DNA of 64,000 nt. Source: Hydractinia symbiolongicarpus. Taxonomy: Eukaryota > Cnidaria > Hydrozoa > Anthoathecata > Hydractiniidae. Below the pieces are notes generated by a model. It searched no databases, was not told where the DNA came from, and saw nothing but the letters and a program-made list of their open reading frames with translations. This document shows, in pieces, positions 24,240 through 37,987 of this stretch (within the stretch, counting starts at the first letter, position 1; each line of letters starts with the position of its first letter). The position numbers and the translations under genes were made by a program. The DNA lies in assembly GCF_029227915.1 (NCBI RefSeq), contig NC_079881.1:31349501-31413500 (forward strand), in the 5' to 3' direction.

Positions 24240-25733
24240 ATGTTGGTACGAATATGTGACCCAACCGTTGTAACTCAAACGAAGTGACACCGTTAGAAAG
24301 TCAATGAAATGCAGTTTTTGAAATTGTTGCTATTTCTGCAGCGCGCAATAACGGCTAGGATTGGTCTCACAGTAAAAAAATGACTTTTTTATCTTAATTC
24401 TTAAATGAAGCGGTACCACAGCGCCCAGTGTAATAGCTGAGTTTCGGCAATCATGTCAAATTAAGAAGAATGTTATTTCTTGGAGTCCAATTGTCTCATT
24501 TATCACATTTATCAGGTCACAGTCCAAAGTTAGTTCAATTAAGTCGCACTGTCAATCGCTTCATAGTTAAAAGCGATGCAACGTAGTAATATCAGAAAAA
24601 TATCGCTAAATACATGTTGGTACGAGTATGTGACCCAACCGTTGTAACTCGAACGGACTGACACCGTTAGAAAGTCAATGAAATGTAGTTTTTGAAAATG
24701 TCGCTATTTCTTCAGCGCGCGATAAAGGATAGGATTGGTCCCACAGTAAAGAATGACTTATTTAACTAAATTTTTAAATGAAGTGCTACCACAGCGCCCA
24801 TTGTAATCGCTGAGTTCCGGCAGTCACGTAAAATTAAGAAAAATGTTATTTCTTGGAGTCCAATTGCCTCATTTATCACATTTACCAGGTCACAGTCCAA
24901 AGTTAGTTCAGTTAAGTCCCACAGTCATTCGTTTCATTGTTAAAAGCTATGCAAGCTAGTAATATGAGAAAAATATCGCTAAATACATGTTGGTACGAAT
25001 ATGTGACCCAACCGTGGTAACTCAAACGGACTGACACCGTTAGAAAGTCAATGGAATGTAGTTTTTGAAACTGTTGCTATTTCTTCAGCGCGCGATAACG
25101 GCTAGGATTGGTCCAACAGTAAAAAAAATGACTTTTTTTTATCTTAATTCTTAAATGAAACAGTACCACAGCGACCAGTGTAATCGCTGAGTTTCAGCAA
25201 TCATGCCAAATTAAGAAGAATGTTATTTCTTGGAGTCCAATTGTCTCATTTATCACATTTATCAGGTCACAGTCCAAAGTTAGTTCAATTAAGTCCCACA
25301 GTCAAACGTTTCATTGTTAAAAGCGATGCAACCTAGTAATATCAAAAAAAATATCGCTAAATACATGTTGGTACGAATATTTGACCCAACCGTTGTAACT
25401 CAAACGGACTAACACCATTAAAAAGTCAATCAAATGTAGTTTTTGAAACGGTCGCTATTTCTTCAGCGCGCAATAACGGCTAGGATTGGTCTCACAGTAA
25501 AAAAATGACTTTTTTATCTTAATTCTTAAATGAAGCGGTACCACAGCGCCCAGTGCAATTGCTGAGTTTCGGCAATCATGTCAAATTAAGAAGAATGTTA
25601 TTTCTTGGAGTCCAATTGTCTCATTTATCACATTTATCAGGTCACAGTCCAAAGTTAGTTCAATTAAGTCCCACAGTCAATCGTTTCATTGTTAAAAGCG
25701 ATGCAACCTAGTAATATCAGAAAAATATCGCTA
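24240..25733 (+). repeat. Degraded third copy of the C/A-I-K-A string
   Basis: Starts are 24240 (C head, A-like body), 24614 (I body with F-like head), 24987 (K) and 25365 (A). The I-K-A order repeats that of the 1500-bp duplication just before it, but with many more differences and a different first monomer. It looks like an older relative of that unit. The last monomer ends in a 14-bp deletion junction at 25733. Confidence 0.78.
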
Positions 25734-27205
25734 CGAATATGTGACCCAACCGTTGTAACTCAAACGAAGTGACACCGTTAGAAAGTCAATGAAATGTAGT
25801 TTTTGAAACTGTTGCTATTTCTTCAGCGCGCGATAACGGCTAGGATTGGTCCCACAGTAAAAAATGACTTAATAATGTAAATTTTTAAAAGAAGCGCTAC
25901 CACAGCGCCCAGTGTAAACGCTGAGTTCCGGCAATCATGTCAAATTAAGAAGAATGTTATTTCTTGGGGTCCAATTGTCTCATTTATCACATTTATCAGG
26001 TCACAGTCCAAAGTTAGTTCAATTAAGTCCCACAGTCAATCGTTTAGATGTTAAAAGCGATGCAACCTAGTAATATCAGAAAAATATCGCTAAATACATG
26101 TTGGTACGAATATGTGACCCAACCGTTGTAACTCAAACGGAGTGACACCGTTAGAAATTCAATGAAATGTAGTTTTTGAAACTGTTGCTATTTCTTCAGC
26201 GCGCGATAACGGCTAGGATTGGTCCCACAGTAAAAAAATGACTTTTTTTTTATCTTAATTCTTAAATGAAGCGGTACCACAGCGACCAGTGTAATCGCTG
26301 AGTTTCAGCAATCATGCCAAATTAAGAAGAATGTTATTTATTGGAGTCCAATTGTCTCATTTATCACATTTATCAGGTCACAGTCCAAAGTTAGTTCAAT
26401 TAAGTCCCACAGTCAATCGTTTCATTGTTAAAAGCGATGCAACCTAGTAATATCAGAAAAATATCGCTACGAATATGTGACCCAACCGTTGTAACTCAAA
26501 CGAAGTGACACCGTTAGAAAGTCAATGAAATGTAGTTTTTGAAACTGTTGCTATTTCTTCAGCGCGCGATAACGGCTAGGATTGGTCCCACAGTAAAAAA
26601 TGACTTAATAATGTAAATTTTTAAAAGAAGCGCTACCACAGCGCCCAGTGTAAACGCTGAGTTCCGGCAATCATGTCAAATTAAGAAGAATGTTATTTCT
26701 TGGGGTCCAATTGTCTCATTTATCACATTTATCAGGTCACAGTCCAAAGTTAGTTCAATTAAGTCCCACAGTCAATCGTTTAGATGTTAAAAGCGATGCA
26801 ACCTAGTAATATAAGAAAAATATCGCTAAATACATGTTGGTACGAATATGTTACCCAACCGTTGTAACTCAAACGGAGTGACACCGTTAGAAATTCAATG
26901 AAATGTAGTTTTTGAAACTGTTGCTATTTCTTCAGCGCGCGATAACGGCTAGGATTGGTCCCACAGTAAAAAAATGACTTTTTTTTATCTTAATTCTTAA
27001 ATGAAGCGGTACCACAGCGACCAGTGTAATCGCTGAGTTTCAGCAATCATGCCAAATTAAGAAGAATGTTATTTCTTGGAGTCCAATTGTCTCATTTATC
27101 ACATTTATTAGGTCACAGTCCAAAGTTAGTTCAATTAAGTCCCACAGTCAATCGTTTCATTGTTAAAAGCGATCCAACCTAGTAATATCAAAAAAATATC
27201 GCTAA
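25734..27205 (+). repeat. 736-bp dB-K dimer, two tandem copies
   Basis: Copies begin after the 14-bp deletion junctions at 25733 and 26469. Both contain gacttaataatg, cttggggtcc and tttagatgtt, changes rare elsewhere, followed by a K monomer with a long T-tract. The second K switches at its tail to gcgatccaacc and the A-type successor, so identity ends near 27100. A third copy of the same dimer begins after 27941. Confidence 0.87.
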
Positions 27206-29052
27206 ATACATGTTGGTACGAATATTTGACCCAATCGTTGTAACTCAAACGGACTAACACCATTAAAAAGTCAATCAAATGTAGTTTTTGCAACTGTCGC
27301 TCTTTCTTCAGCGCGCAATAACGACTAGGATTGGTCCCACAGTAAAAAAATGACTTTTTTATCTTAATTCTTAAATGAAGCGGTACCACAGCGCCCAGTG
27401 AAATCGCTGAGTTTCGGCAATCATGTCAAATTAAGAAGAATGTTATTTCTTGGAGTCCAATTGTCTCATTTATCACATTTATCAGGTGACAGTCCAAATT
27501 TAGCTCAATTAAGTCCCACAGTCAATCGTTTCATTGTTAAAAGCGATGCAACCTAGTAATATCAGAAAAATATCGCTACCAATATGTGACCCAACCGTTG
27601 TAACTCAAACGAAGTGACACCGTTAGAAAGTCAATGAAATGTAGTTTTTGAAACTGTTGCTATTTCTTCAGCGCGCGATAACGGCTAGGATTGGTCCCAC
27701 AGTAAAAAAATGACTTTTTTTTTATCTTAATTCTTAAATGAAGCGGTACCACAGCGCCCAGTGTAATCGCTGAGTTTCAGCAATCATGCCAAATTAAGAA
27801 GAATGTTATTTCTTGGAGTCCAATTGTCTCATTTATCACATTTATCAGGTCACAGTCCAAAGTTAGTTCAATTAAGTCCCACAGTCAATCGTTTCATTGT
27901 TAAAAGCGATGCAACCTAGTAATATCAGAAAAATATCGCTACGAATATGTGACCCAACCGTTGTAACTCAAACGAAGTGACACCGTTAGAAAGTCAATGA
28001 AATGTAGTTTTTGAAACTGTTGCTATTTCTTCAGCGCGCGATAACAGCTAGGATTGGTCCCACAGTAAAAAATGACTTAATAATGTAAATTTTTAAAAGA
28101 AGCGCTACCACAGCGCCCAGTGTAAACGCTGAGTTCCGGCAATCATGTCAAATTAAGAAGAATGTTATTTCTTGGGGTCCAATTGTCTCATTTATCACAT
28201 TTATCAGGTCACAGTCCAAAGTTAGTTCAATTAAGTCCCACAGTCAATCGTTTAGATGTTAAAAGCGATGCAACCTAGTAATATCAGAAAAATATCGCTA
28301 AATACATGTTGGTACGAATATGTTACCCAACCGTTGTAACTCAAACGGAGTGACACCGTTAGAAATTCAATGAAATGTAGTTTTTGAAACTGTTGCTATT
28401 TCTTCAGCGCGCGATAACGGCTAGGATTGGTCCCACAGTAAAAAAATGACTTTTTTTTTATCTTAATTCTTAAATGAAGCGGTACCACAGCGACCAGTGT
28501 AATCGCTGAGTTTCAGCAATCATGCCAAATTAAGAAGAATGTTATTTCTTGGAGTCCAATTGTCTCATTTATCACATTTATTAGGTCACAGTCCAAAGTT
28601 AGTTCAATTAAGTCCCACAGTCAATCGTTTCATTGTTAAAAGCGATCCAACCTAGTAATATCAAAAAAAATATCGCTAAATACATGTTGGTACGAATATT
28701 TGACCCAACCGTTGTAACTCAAACGGACTAACACCATTAAAAAGTCAATCAAATGTAGTTTTTGCAACTGTCGCTCTTTCTTCAGCGCGCAATAACGACT
28801 AGGATTGGTCCCACAGTAAAAAAATGACTTTTTTATCTTAATTCTTAAATGAAGCGGTACCACAGCGCCCAGTGAAATCGCTGAGTTTCGGCAATCATGT
28901 CAAATTAAGAAGAATGTTATTTCTTGGAGTCCAATTGTCTCATTTATCACATTTATCAGGTGACAGTCCAAATTTAGCTCAATTAAGTCCCACAGTCAAT
29001 CGTTTCATTGTTAAAAGCGATGCAACCTAGTAATATCAGAAAAATATCGCTA
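26470..29052 (+). repeat. ~1472-bp repeat dB-K-A (+dK), two copies
   Basis: The string dB 26470, K 26834, A 27210 repeats as dB 27942, K 28306, A 28684, at an offset of 1472-1474 bp. Both A monomers share the private gtttttgcaactgtcgctc. The first copy has an additional K-type monomer with a deleted head (27579-27941), whereas the second copy continues with a B-type deleted monomer after 29052. The shared frames seen on the minus strand in both A monomers are a consequence of this duplication. Confidence 0.85.
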
Positions 29053-32005
29053 CCAATATGTGACCCAACCGTTGTAACTCAAACGAAGTGACACCGTTAG
29101 AAAGTCAATGAAATGTAGTTTTTGAAACTGTTGCTATTTCTTCAGCGCGCAATAACGGCTAGGATTGGTCCCACAGTAAAAAATGACTTATTAATGTAAA
29201 TTTTTAAAAGAAGCGCTACCACAGCGCCCAGTATAAACGCTGAGTTCCGGCAATCATGTCAAATTAAGAAGAATGTTATTTCTTGGAGTCCAATTGTCTC
29301 ATTTATCACATTTATCAGGTCACAGTCCAAAGTTAGTTCAATTAAGTCCCACAGTCAATCGTTTAATTGTTAAAAGCGATGCAACCTAGTAATATCAGAA
29401 AAATATCGCTAAATACATGTTGGTACGAATATGTGACCCACCGGTTGTAACTCAAACGGAGTGACACCGTTAGAAAGTCAATGAAGCGTTGTTTTTGAAA
29501 CTGTTGCTATTTCTTCAGTGCGCGCTAACGGCTAGGATTGGTCCCACAGTGAAAAATCACTTATTAATGTAAATTTTTAAAAGAAGCGCTACCACAGCGC
29601 CCAGTGTAAACGCTGAGTTCCGGCAATCATGTCAAATTAAGAAGAATGTTATTTCTTGGAGTCCAATTGTCTCATTTATCACATTTATCAGGTCACAGTC
29701 CAAAGTTAGTTCAATTAAGTCCCACAGTCAATCGTTTCATTGTTAAAAGCGATGCAACCTGGTAATATCAGAAAAATATCGCTAAATACATGTTGGTACG
29801 AATATGTTACCCAACCGTTGTAACTCAAACGGAGTGACACCGTAAGAAACTCAATGAAATGTAGTTTTTGAAACTGTTGCTATTTCTTCAGCGCGCGATA
29901 ACGGCTAGGATTGGTCCCACAGTAAAAAAAACGACTTTTTTTTATCTTAAATCTTAAATGAAGCGGTACTACAGCGACCAGTGTAATCGCTGAGTTTCAG
30001 CAATCATGCCAAATTAAGAAGAATGTTATTTCTTGGAGTCCAATTGTCTCATTTATCACATTTATCAGGTCACAGTCCATAGTTAGTTCAATTAAGTCCC
30101 ACAGTCAATCGTTTAATTGTTAAAAGCGATGCAACCTAGTAATATCAGAAAAATATCGCTAAATACATGTTGGTACGAATATGTGACACACCGGTTGTAA
30201 CTCAAACGGAGTGACACCGTTAGAAAGCCAATGAAATGTTGTTTTTGAAACTGTTGCTATTTCTTCAGTGCGCGCTAACGGCTAGGATTGGTCCCACAGT
30301 AAAAAAATGACTTTTTTATCTTAATTCTTAAATGAAGCGGTACCACAGCGCCCAGTGTAATTGCTGAGTTTCGGCAATCATGTCAAATTAAGAAGAATGT
30401 TATTTCTTGGAGTCCAATTGTCTCATTTATCACATTTATCATGTGACAGTCCAAATTTAGCTCAATTAAGTCCCACAGTCAATCGTTTCATTGTTAAAAG
30501 CGATGCAACCTAGTAATATCTGAAAAATATCGCTACCAATATGTGACCCAACCGTTGTAGCTCAAACGAAGTGACACCGTTAGAAAGTCAATGAAATGTA
30601 GTTTTTGAAACTGTTGCTATTTCTTCAGCGCGCGATAACGGCTAGGATTGGTCCCACAGTAAAAAATGACTTATTAATGTAAATTTTTAAAAGAAGCGCT
30701 ACCACAGCGCCCTGTATAAACGCTGAGTTCCGGCAATCATGTCAAATTAAGAAGAATGTTATTTCTTGGAGTCCAATTGTCTCATTTATCACATTTATCA
30801 GGTCACAGTCCAAAGTTAGTTCAATTAAGTCCCACAGTCAATCGTTTAATTGTTAAAAGCGATGCAACCTAGTAATATCAGAAAAATATCGCTAAATACA
30901 TGTTGGTACGAATATGTGACCCACCGGTTGTAACTCAAACGGAGTGACACCGTTAGAAAGTCAATGAAACGTTGTTTTTGAAACTGTTGCTATTTCTTCA
31001 GTGCGCGCTAACGGCTAGGATTGGTCCCACAGTGAAAAATCACTTATTAATGTAAATTTTTAAAAGAAGCGCTACCACAGCGCCCAGTGTAAACGCTGAG
31101 TTCCGGCAATCATGTCAAATTAAGAAGAATGTTATTTCTTGGAGTCCAATTGTCTCATTTATCACATTTATCAGGTCACAGTCCATAGTTAGTTCAATTA
31201 AGTCCCACAGTCAATCGTTTAATTGTTAAAAGCGATGCAACCTAGTAATATCAGAAAAATATCGCTAAATACATGTTGGTACGAATATGTGACCCACCGG
31301 TTGTAACTCAAACGGAGTGACACCGTTAGAAAGTCAATGAAATGTTGTTTTTGAAACTGTTGCTATTTCTTCAAGGCGCCCTAACGGCTAGGATTGGTCC
31401 CACAGTAAAAAAATGACTTTTTTATCTTAATTCTTAAATGAAGCGGTACCACAGCGCCCAGTGTAATTGCTGAGTTTCGGCAATCATGTCAAATTAAGAA
31501 GAATATTATTTCTTGGAGTCCAATTGTCTCATTTATCACATTTATCAGATGACAGTCCAAATTTAGCTCAATTAAGTCCCACAGTCAATCGTTTCATTGT
31601 TAAAAGCGATGCAACCTAGTAATATCAGAAAAATATCGCTACCAATATGTGACCCAACCGTTGTAACTCAAACGAAGTGACACCGTTAGAAAGTCAATGA
31701 AATGTAGTTTTTGAAACTGTTGCTATTTCTTCAGCGCGCGATAACGGCTAGGATTGGTCCCACAGTAAAAATTGACTTATTAATGTAAATTTTTAAAAAA
31801 AGCGCTACCACAGCGCCCAGTATAAACGCTGAGTTCCGGCAATCATGTCAAATTAAGAAGAATGTTATTTCTTGGAGTCCATTTGTCTCCTTTATCACAT
31901 TTATCAGTTGACAGTCCAAATTTAGTTCAATTAAGTCCCACAGTCAATAGTTTCATAGTTAAAAGCGATGCAACCTAGTAATATCAGAAAAATGTCGCTA
32001 AATTC
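29053..32005 (+). repeat. A-dB-B'-K strings returning
   Basis: The order is dB (29053), B' 29417, K 29790, A with B' head 30167, dB (30536), B' 30900, A with B' head 31273, dB (31642), C 32006. The A starts at 28684 and 30167 are 1483 bp apart, matching the 4-mer at 7457-10419. The 31273 copy lacks the K monomer, giving a shortened 1106-bp step. It also carries a private cttcaaggcgccctaacgg in place of the usual gcgcgc block. Confidence 0.82.
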
Positions 32006-33138
32006 ATGTTGGTAGGAATATGTGACCCAACCGTTGTAACTCAAACGAAGTGACACCGTTAGAAAGTCAATGAAATGTAGTTTTTGAGACTGTTGCTATT
32101 TCTTCAGCGCGCGATAACGGCTAGGATTGGTCCCACAGTAATAAAATGACTTTTTTATCTTAGTTCTTAAATGAAGCGGTACCACAGCGCCCAGTGTAAT
32201 CGCTGAGTTTCGGCAATCGTGTCAAATTAAGAAGAATGTTATTTCTTGGAGTCCAATTGTCTCATTTATCTCATTTATCACACTTATCAGGTCACAGTCC
32301 AAAGTTAGTTCAATTAAGTCCCACAGTCAATCGTTTCACTGTTAAAAGCGATGCAACCTAGTAATATCAGAAAAATATCGCTAAATACATGTTGGTACGA
32401 ATATGTGACGCAACCGTTGTAACTGAAGTGGATTGATACCGTTAGAAAGTCAATGAAATGTAGTTTTTGAAACTGTTGCTATTTCTTCAGTGCGCGCTAA
32501 CGGGTAGGATTGGTCCCACAATAAAAAATGACTTTTTTTAGCTTAATTCTTTAATGAAGCGCTACCACAGCGCCCAGGGTAATCGCTGAGTTTCGGCAAT
32601 CTTGTCAAATTAAGAAGAATTTTATTTCTTGGAGTCCAATTGTCTCCTTTATCACATTTATCAGGTGACAGTCCAAATTTAGCTCAATTAAGTCCCACAG
32701 TCAATCGTTTCACTGTTAAAAGCGATGCAACCTAGTAATATGAGAAAAATATCGCTAAATACATGTTGGTACGAATATGCGACCCAACCCTTGAAACTCA
32801 AACGGACTGACACCGTTAAAAAGTCAATGAAATGTAGTATTTGAAACTGTCTCTACTTCTTCAGCGGGCGCTAACGGATAGGATTGGTCCCACCGTAAAA
32901 AAATGACTTTTTTTTAGCTTACTTTTTAAATGAAGCGCTACCACAGCGCCCAGTGTAATCGCTGAGTTTCGGCATTCATGTCAAATTAAGAAGAATGTTA
33001 TTCCTTGGAGTCCAAATGTCTCCTTTATCACATTTATCAGGTGACAGTCAAAAGTTAGTTCAATTAAGTCCCACAGTCAATAGTTTCATAGTTAAAGGCG
33101 ATGCAACCTAGTAATATCAGAAAAATATCGCTAAATAC
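32006..33138 (+). repeat. C/F hybrid, G and H monomers
   Basis: Starts are 32006 (383 bp), 32389 (G) and 32763 (H). The first has a C body (cacagtaataaaatgac) but an F-type tail with the 9-bp expansion near 32268 and cactgttaaaagc. It therefore connects the A-dB-C family on its left with the F-G-H-I-E-J series on its right. Confidence 0.83.
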
Positions 33139-36100
33139 ATGTTGGTACGAATATGTGGCAAAACCGTTGTAACTCAAACGAAGTGACACCGTTAAAAAGT
33201 CAATGAAATGTAGTTTTTGAAACTGTTGCTATTTCTTCAGCGCGCGATAACGGATAGGATTGGTCCCACAGTAAAGAATGACTTATTTATCTAATTTTTT
33301 AAATGAAGTGCTACCACAGCGCCCATTGTAATCGCTGAGTTCCGGCAGTCACGTAAAATTAAGAAAAATGTTATTTCTTGGAGTCCAATTGCCTCATTTA
33401 TCACATTTACCAGGTCACAGTCCAAAGTTAGTTCAGTTAAGTCCCACAGTCATTCGTTTCATTGTTAAAAACGATGCAAGCTAGTAATATGAGAAAAATA
33501 TCGCTAAATACATGTTGGTACGAATATGTGACCCAACCGTGGTAACTCAAACGGACTGACACCGTTAGAAATTCAATGAAATGTAGTTTTTGAAAATGTC
33601 GATATTTCTTCAGCGCGCGATAACGACTAGGATTGGTCCCATAGTAAAGAATGACTTATTTATCTAAATTTTTAAATGAAGCGCTACCACAGCGCCCAGT
33701 GCAATCGCTGAGTTGCGCCAATCCCGTTAAATTAAGAAGAATGTTATTTCTTGGAGTCCAATTGTCTCATTTATCACATTTATCAGGTCACAGTCCAAAG
33801 TTAGTTCAATTAAGTCCCACAGTCAATCGTTTCATTGTTAAATGCGATTCAACCTAGTATTATCAGAAAAATATCGCTAAACACATGTTAGTACGAATAG
33901 GTGCCCAACCGTTGTAACTCAAACGGACTGACACCGTTAAAAAGTCAATGAAATGTAGTTTTTGAAACTGTCGCTATTTCTTCAACGCGCGATAACGGCT
34001 ATGATTGGTCCAATAGTAAAAAATGACTTATTAATCTAAATTTTTAAATGAAGCGCTACCACAGCGCCCAGTGTAATCGCTGAGTTCCGGCAATCATGTC
34101 AAATTAAGAAGAATGTTATTTCTTGGAGTCCAATTGTCTTATTTATCACATTTATCAGGTCACAGTCCAAAGTTAGTTCAATTAAGTCCCACAGTCAATC
34201 GTTTCATTGTTAAAAGCGATGCAACCTAGTAATATGAGAAAAATATCGCTAAATACATGTTGGTACGAATATGTGACCCAACCGTGGTAACTCAAACGAA
34301 GTGACACCGTTAAAAAGTCAATGAAATGTAGTTTTTGAAACTGTTGCTATTTCTTCAGCGCGCGATAACGGATAGGATTGATCCCACAGTAAAGAATGAC
34401 TTATTTATCTAAATTTTTAAATGAAGTGCTACCACAGCGCCCATTGTAATCGCTGAGTTCCGGCAGTCACGTAAAATTAAGAAAAATGTTATTTCTTGGA
34501 GTTCAATTGCCTCATTTATCACATTTACCAGGTCACAGTCCAAAGTTAGTTCAGTTAAGTCCCACAGTCATTCGTTTCATTGTTAAAAACGATGCAAGCT
34601 AGTAATATGAGAAAAATATCGCTAAATACATGTTGGTACGAATATGTGACCCAACCGTGGTAACTTAAACGGACTGACACCGTTAGAAAGTCAATGAAAT
34701 GTAGTTTTTGAAAATGTCGATATTTCTTCAGCGCGCGATAACGACTAGGATTGGTCCCATAGTAAAGAATGACTTATTTATCTAAATTTTTAAATGAAGC
34801 GCTACCACAGCGCCCAGTGCAATCGCTGAGTTCCGCCAATCCCGTTAAATTAAGAAGAATGTTATTTCTTGGAGTCCAATTGTCTCATTTATCACATTTA
34901 TCAGGTCACAGTCCAAAGTTAGTTCAATTAAGTCCCACAGTCAATCGTTTCATTGTTAAATGCGATGCAACCTAGTATTATCAGAAAAATATCGCTAAAC
35001 ACTTGTTAGTACGAATAGGTGCCCAACCGTTGTAACTCAAACGGACTGACACCGTTAAAAAGTCAATGAAATGTAGTTTTTGAAACTGTCGCTATTTCTT
35101 CAACGCGCGATAACGGCTATGATTGGTCCAACAGTAAAAAATGGCTTATTAATCTAAATTTTTAAATGAAGCGCTACCACAGCGCCCAGTGTAATCGCTG
35201 AGTTCCGGCAATCATGTCAAATTAAGAAGAATGTTATTTCTTGGAGTCCAATTGTCTCATTTATCACATTTATCAGGTCACAGTCCAAAGTTAGTTCAAT
35301 TAAGTCCCACAGTCAATCGTTTCATTGTTAAAAGCGATGCAACCTAGTAATATGAGAAAAATATCGCTAAATACATGTTGGTACGAATATGTGACCCAAC
35401 CGTGGTAACTCAAACGAAGTGACACCGTTAAAATGTCAATGAAATGTAGTTTTTGAAACGGTTGCTATTTCTTCAGCGCGCGATAACGGATAGGATTGGT
35501 CCCACAGTAAAGAATGACTTATTTATCTAAATTTTTAAATGAAGTGCTACCACAGCGCCCATTGTAATCGCTGAGTTCCGGCAGTCACGTAAAATTAAGA
35601 AAAATGTTATTTCTTGGAGTCCAATTGCCTCATTTATCACATTTACCAGGTCACAGTCCAAAGTTAGTTCAGTTAAGTCCCACAGTCATTCGTTTCATTG
35701 TTAAAAACGATGCAAACTAGTAATATGAGAAAAATATCGCTAAATACATGTTGGTACGAATATGTGACCCAACCGTGGTAACTCAAACGGACTGACACCG
35801 TTAGAAAGTCAATGAAATGTAGTTTTTGAAAATGTCGATATTTCTTCAGCGCGCGATAACGACTAGGATTGGTCCCATAGTAAAGAATGACTTATTTATC
35901 TAAATTTTTAAATGAAGCGCTACCACAGCGCCCAGTGCAATCGCTGAGTTCCGCCAATCCCGTTAAATTAAGAAGAATGTTATTTCTTGGAGTCCAATTG
36001 TCTCATTTATCACATTTATCAGGTCACAGTCCAAAGTTAGTTCAATTAAGTCCCACAGTCAATCGTTTCATTGTTAAATGCGATGCAACCTAGTATTATC

Positions 36101-36492
36101 AGAAAAATATCGCTAAACACATGTTAGTACTAATAGGTGCCCAACCGTTGTAACTCAAACGGACTGACACCGTTAAAAAGTCAATGAAATGTAGTTTTTG
36201 AAACTGTCGCTATTTCTTCAACGCGCGATAATGGCTATGATTGGTCCAACAGTAAAAAATGACTTATTAATCTAAATTTTTAAATGAAGCGCTACCACAG
36301 CGCCCAGTGTAATCGCTGAGTTCCGGCAATCATGTCAAATTAAGAAGAATGTTATTTCTTGGAGTCCAATTGTCTCATTTATCACATTTATCAGGTCACA
36401 GTCCAAAGTTAGTTCAATTAAGTCCCACAGTCAATCGTTTCATTGTTAAAAGCGATGCAACCTAGTAATATCAGAAAAATATCGCTAAATAC
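33139..36492 (+). repeat. I-E-J trimer higher-order repeat, three copies (1118 bp each)
   Basis: Monomer starts are I 33139, E 33512, J 33885; I 34257, E 34630, J 35003; I 35375, E 35748, J 36121. Each trimer is exactly 373+373+372 bp, so three copies fill 3354 bp and end at 36492. I monomers have gaagtgctaccac, E monomers cccatagtaaag, and J monomers the shortened aataggtgccc head. Private changes (tactaatagg at 36121, acttgttag at 35003) allow the copies to be told apart. Confidence 0.93.
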
Positions 36493-37612
36493 ATGTTGGT
36501 ACGAATATGTGACGCAACCGTTGTAACTGAAGTGGATTGATACCGTTAGAAAGTCAATGAAATGTAGTTTTTGAAACTGTTGCTATTTCTTCAGTGCGCG
36601 CTAACGGCTACGATTGGTCCCACAATAAAAAATGACTTTTTTTAGCTTAATTCTTAAATGAAGCGCTACCACAGTGTCCAGTGTAATCGCTGAGTTTCGG
36701 CAATCTTGTCAAATTAAGAAGAATTTTATTTCTTGGAGTCCAATTGTCTCCTTTACTACATTTATCAGTTGACAGTCCAAATTTAGTTCAATTAAGTCCC
36801 ACAGTCAATCGTTTCATTGTTAAATGCGATGCAACCTAGTATTATCAGAAAAATATCGCTAAACACATGTTAGTACTAATAGGTGCCCAACCGTTGTAAC
36901 TCAAACGGACTGACACCGTTAAAAAGTCAATGAAATGTAGTTTTTGAAACTGTCGCTATTTCTTCAACGCGCGATAATGGCTATGATTGGTCCAACAGTA
37001 AAAAATGACTTATTAATCTAAATTTTTAAATGAAGCGCTACCACAGCGCCCAGTGTAATCGCTGAGTTCCGGCAATCATGTCAAATTAAGAAGAATGTTA
37101 TTTCTTGGAGTCCAATTGTCTCATTTATCACATTTATCAGGTCACAGTCCAAAGTTAGTTCAATTAAGTCCCACAGTCAATCGTTTCATTGTTAAAAGCG
37201 ATGCAACCTAGTAATATCAGAAAAATATCGCTAAATACATGTTGGTACGAATATGTGACGCAACCGTTGTAACTGAAGTGGATTGATACCGTTAGAAAGT
37301 CAATGAAATGTAGTTTTTGAAACTGTTGCTATTTCTTCAGTGCGCGCTAACGGCTACGATTGGTCCCACAATAAAAAATGACTTTTTTTAGCTTAATTCT
37401 TAAATGAAGCGCTACCACAGTGTCCAGTGTAATCGCTGAGTTTCGGCAATCTTGTCAAATTAAGAAGAATTTTATTTCTTGGAGTCCAATTGTCTCCTTT
37501 ACTACATTTATCAGTTGACAGTCCAAATTTAGTTCAATTAAGTCCCACAGTCAATAGTTTCATAGTTAAAAGCGATGCAACCTAGTAATATCAGAAAAAT
37601 GTCGCTAAATAC
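36121..37612 (+). repeat. 746-bp J-G dimer duplication with a hybrid junction
   Basis: J at 36121 and G at 36493 are repeated as J 36867 and G 37239. The private tactaatagg is present in both J copies, which proves the duplication. The first G changes near 36800-36820 into an E-type tail (gttaaatgcgatg, agtattatcag), while the second G keeps the cataggttaaaag-like D/H tail (catagttaaaagc). The first G is thus the crossover product that created the tandem. Confidence 0.88.
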
Positions 37613-37987
37613 ATGTTGGTACGAATATGTGACCCAACCGTTGTAACTCAAACGAAGTGACACCGTTGGAAAGTCAATGAAATGTAGTTTTTGAAACTGT
37701 TGCTATTTCTTCAGCGCGCGATAACGGCTAGGATTGGTCCCACAGTATTAAAATGACTTTTTTTATCTTAGTTCTTAAATGAAGCGGTACCACAGCGCCC
37801 AGTGTAATCGCTGAGTTTCGGCAATCATGTCAAATTAAGAAGAATGTTATTTCTTGGAGTCCAATTGTCTCATTTATCACATTTATCAGGTCACAGTCCA
37901 AAGTTAGTTCAATTAAGTCCCACAGTCAATCGTTTCATTGTTAAAAGCGATGCAACCTAGTAACATCAGAAAAATATCGCTAAATAC
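37613..37987 (+). repeat. Single C monomer between two repeat blocks
   Basis: A 375-bp C-type monomer with cacagtattaaaatgac and ccgttggaaag. It matches the C monomer at 19362 (same attaaaatgac change) better than its neighbours do. It separates the 746-bp dimer pair from the 759-bp dimer block. Confidence 0.75.
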
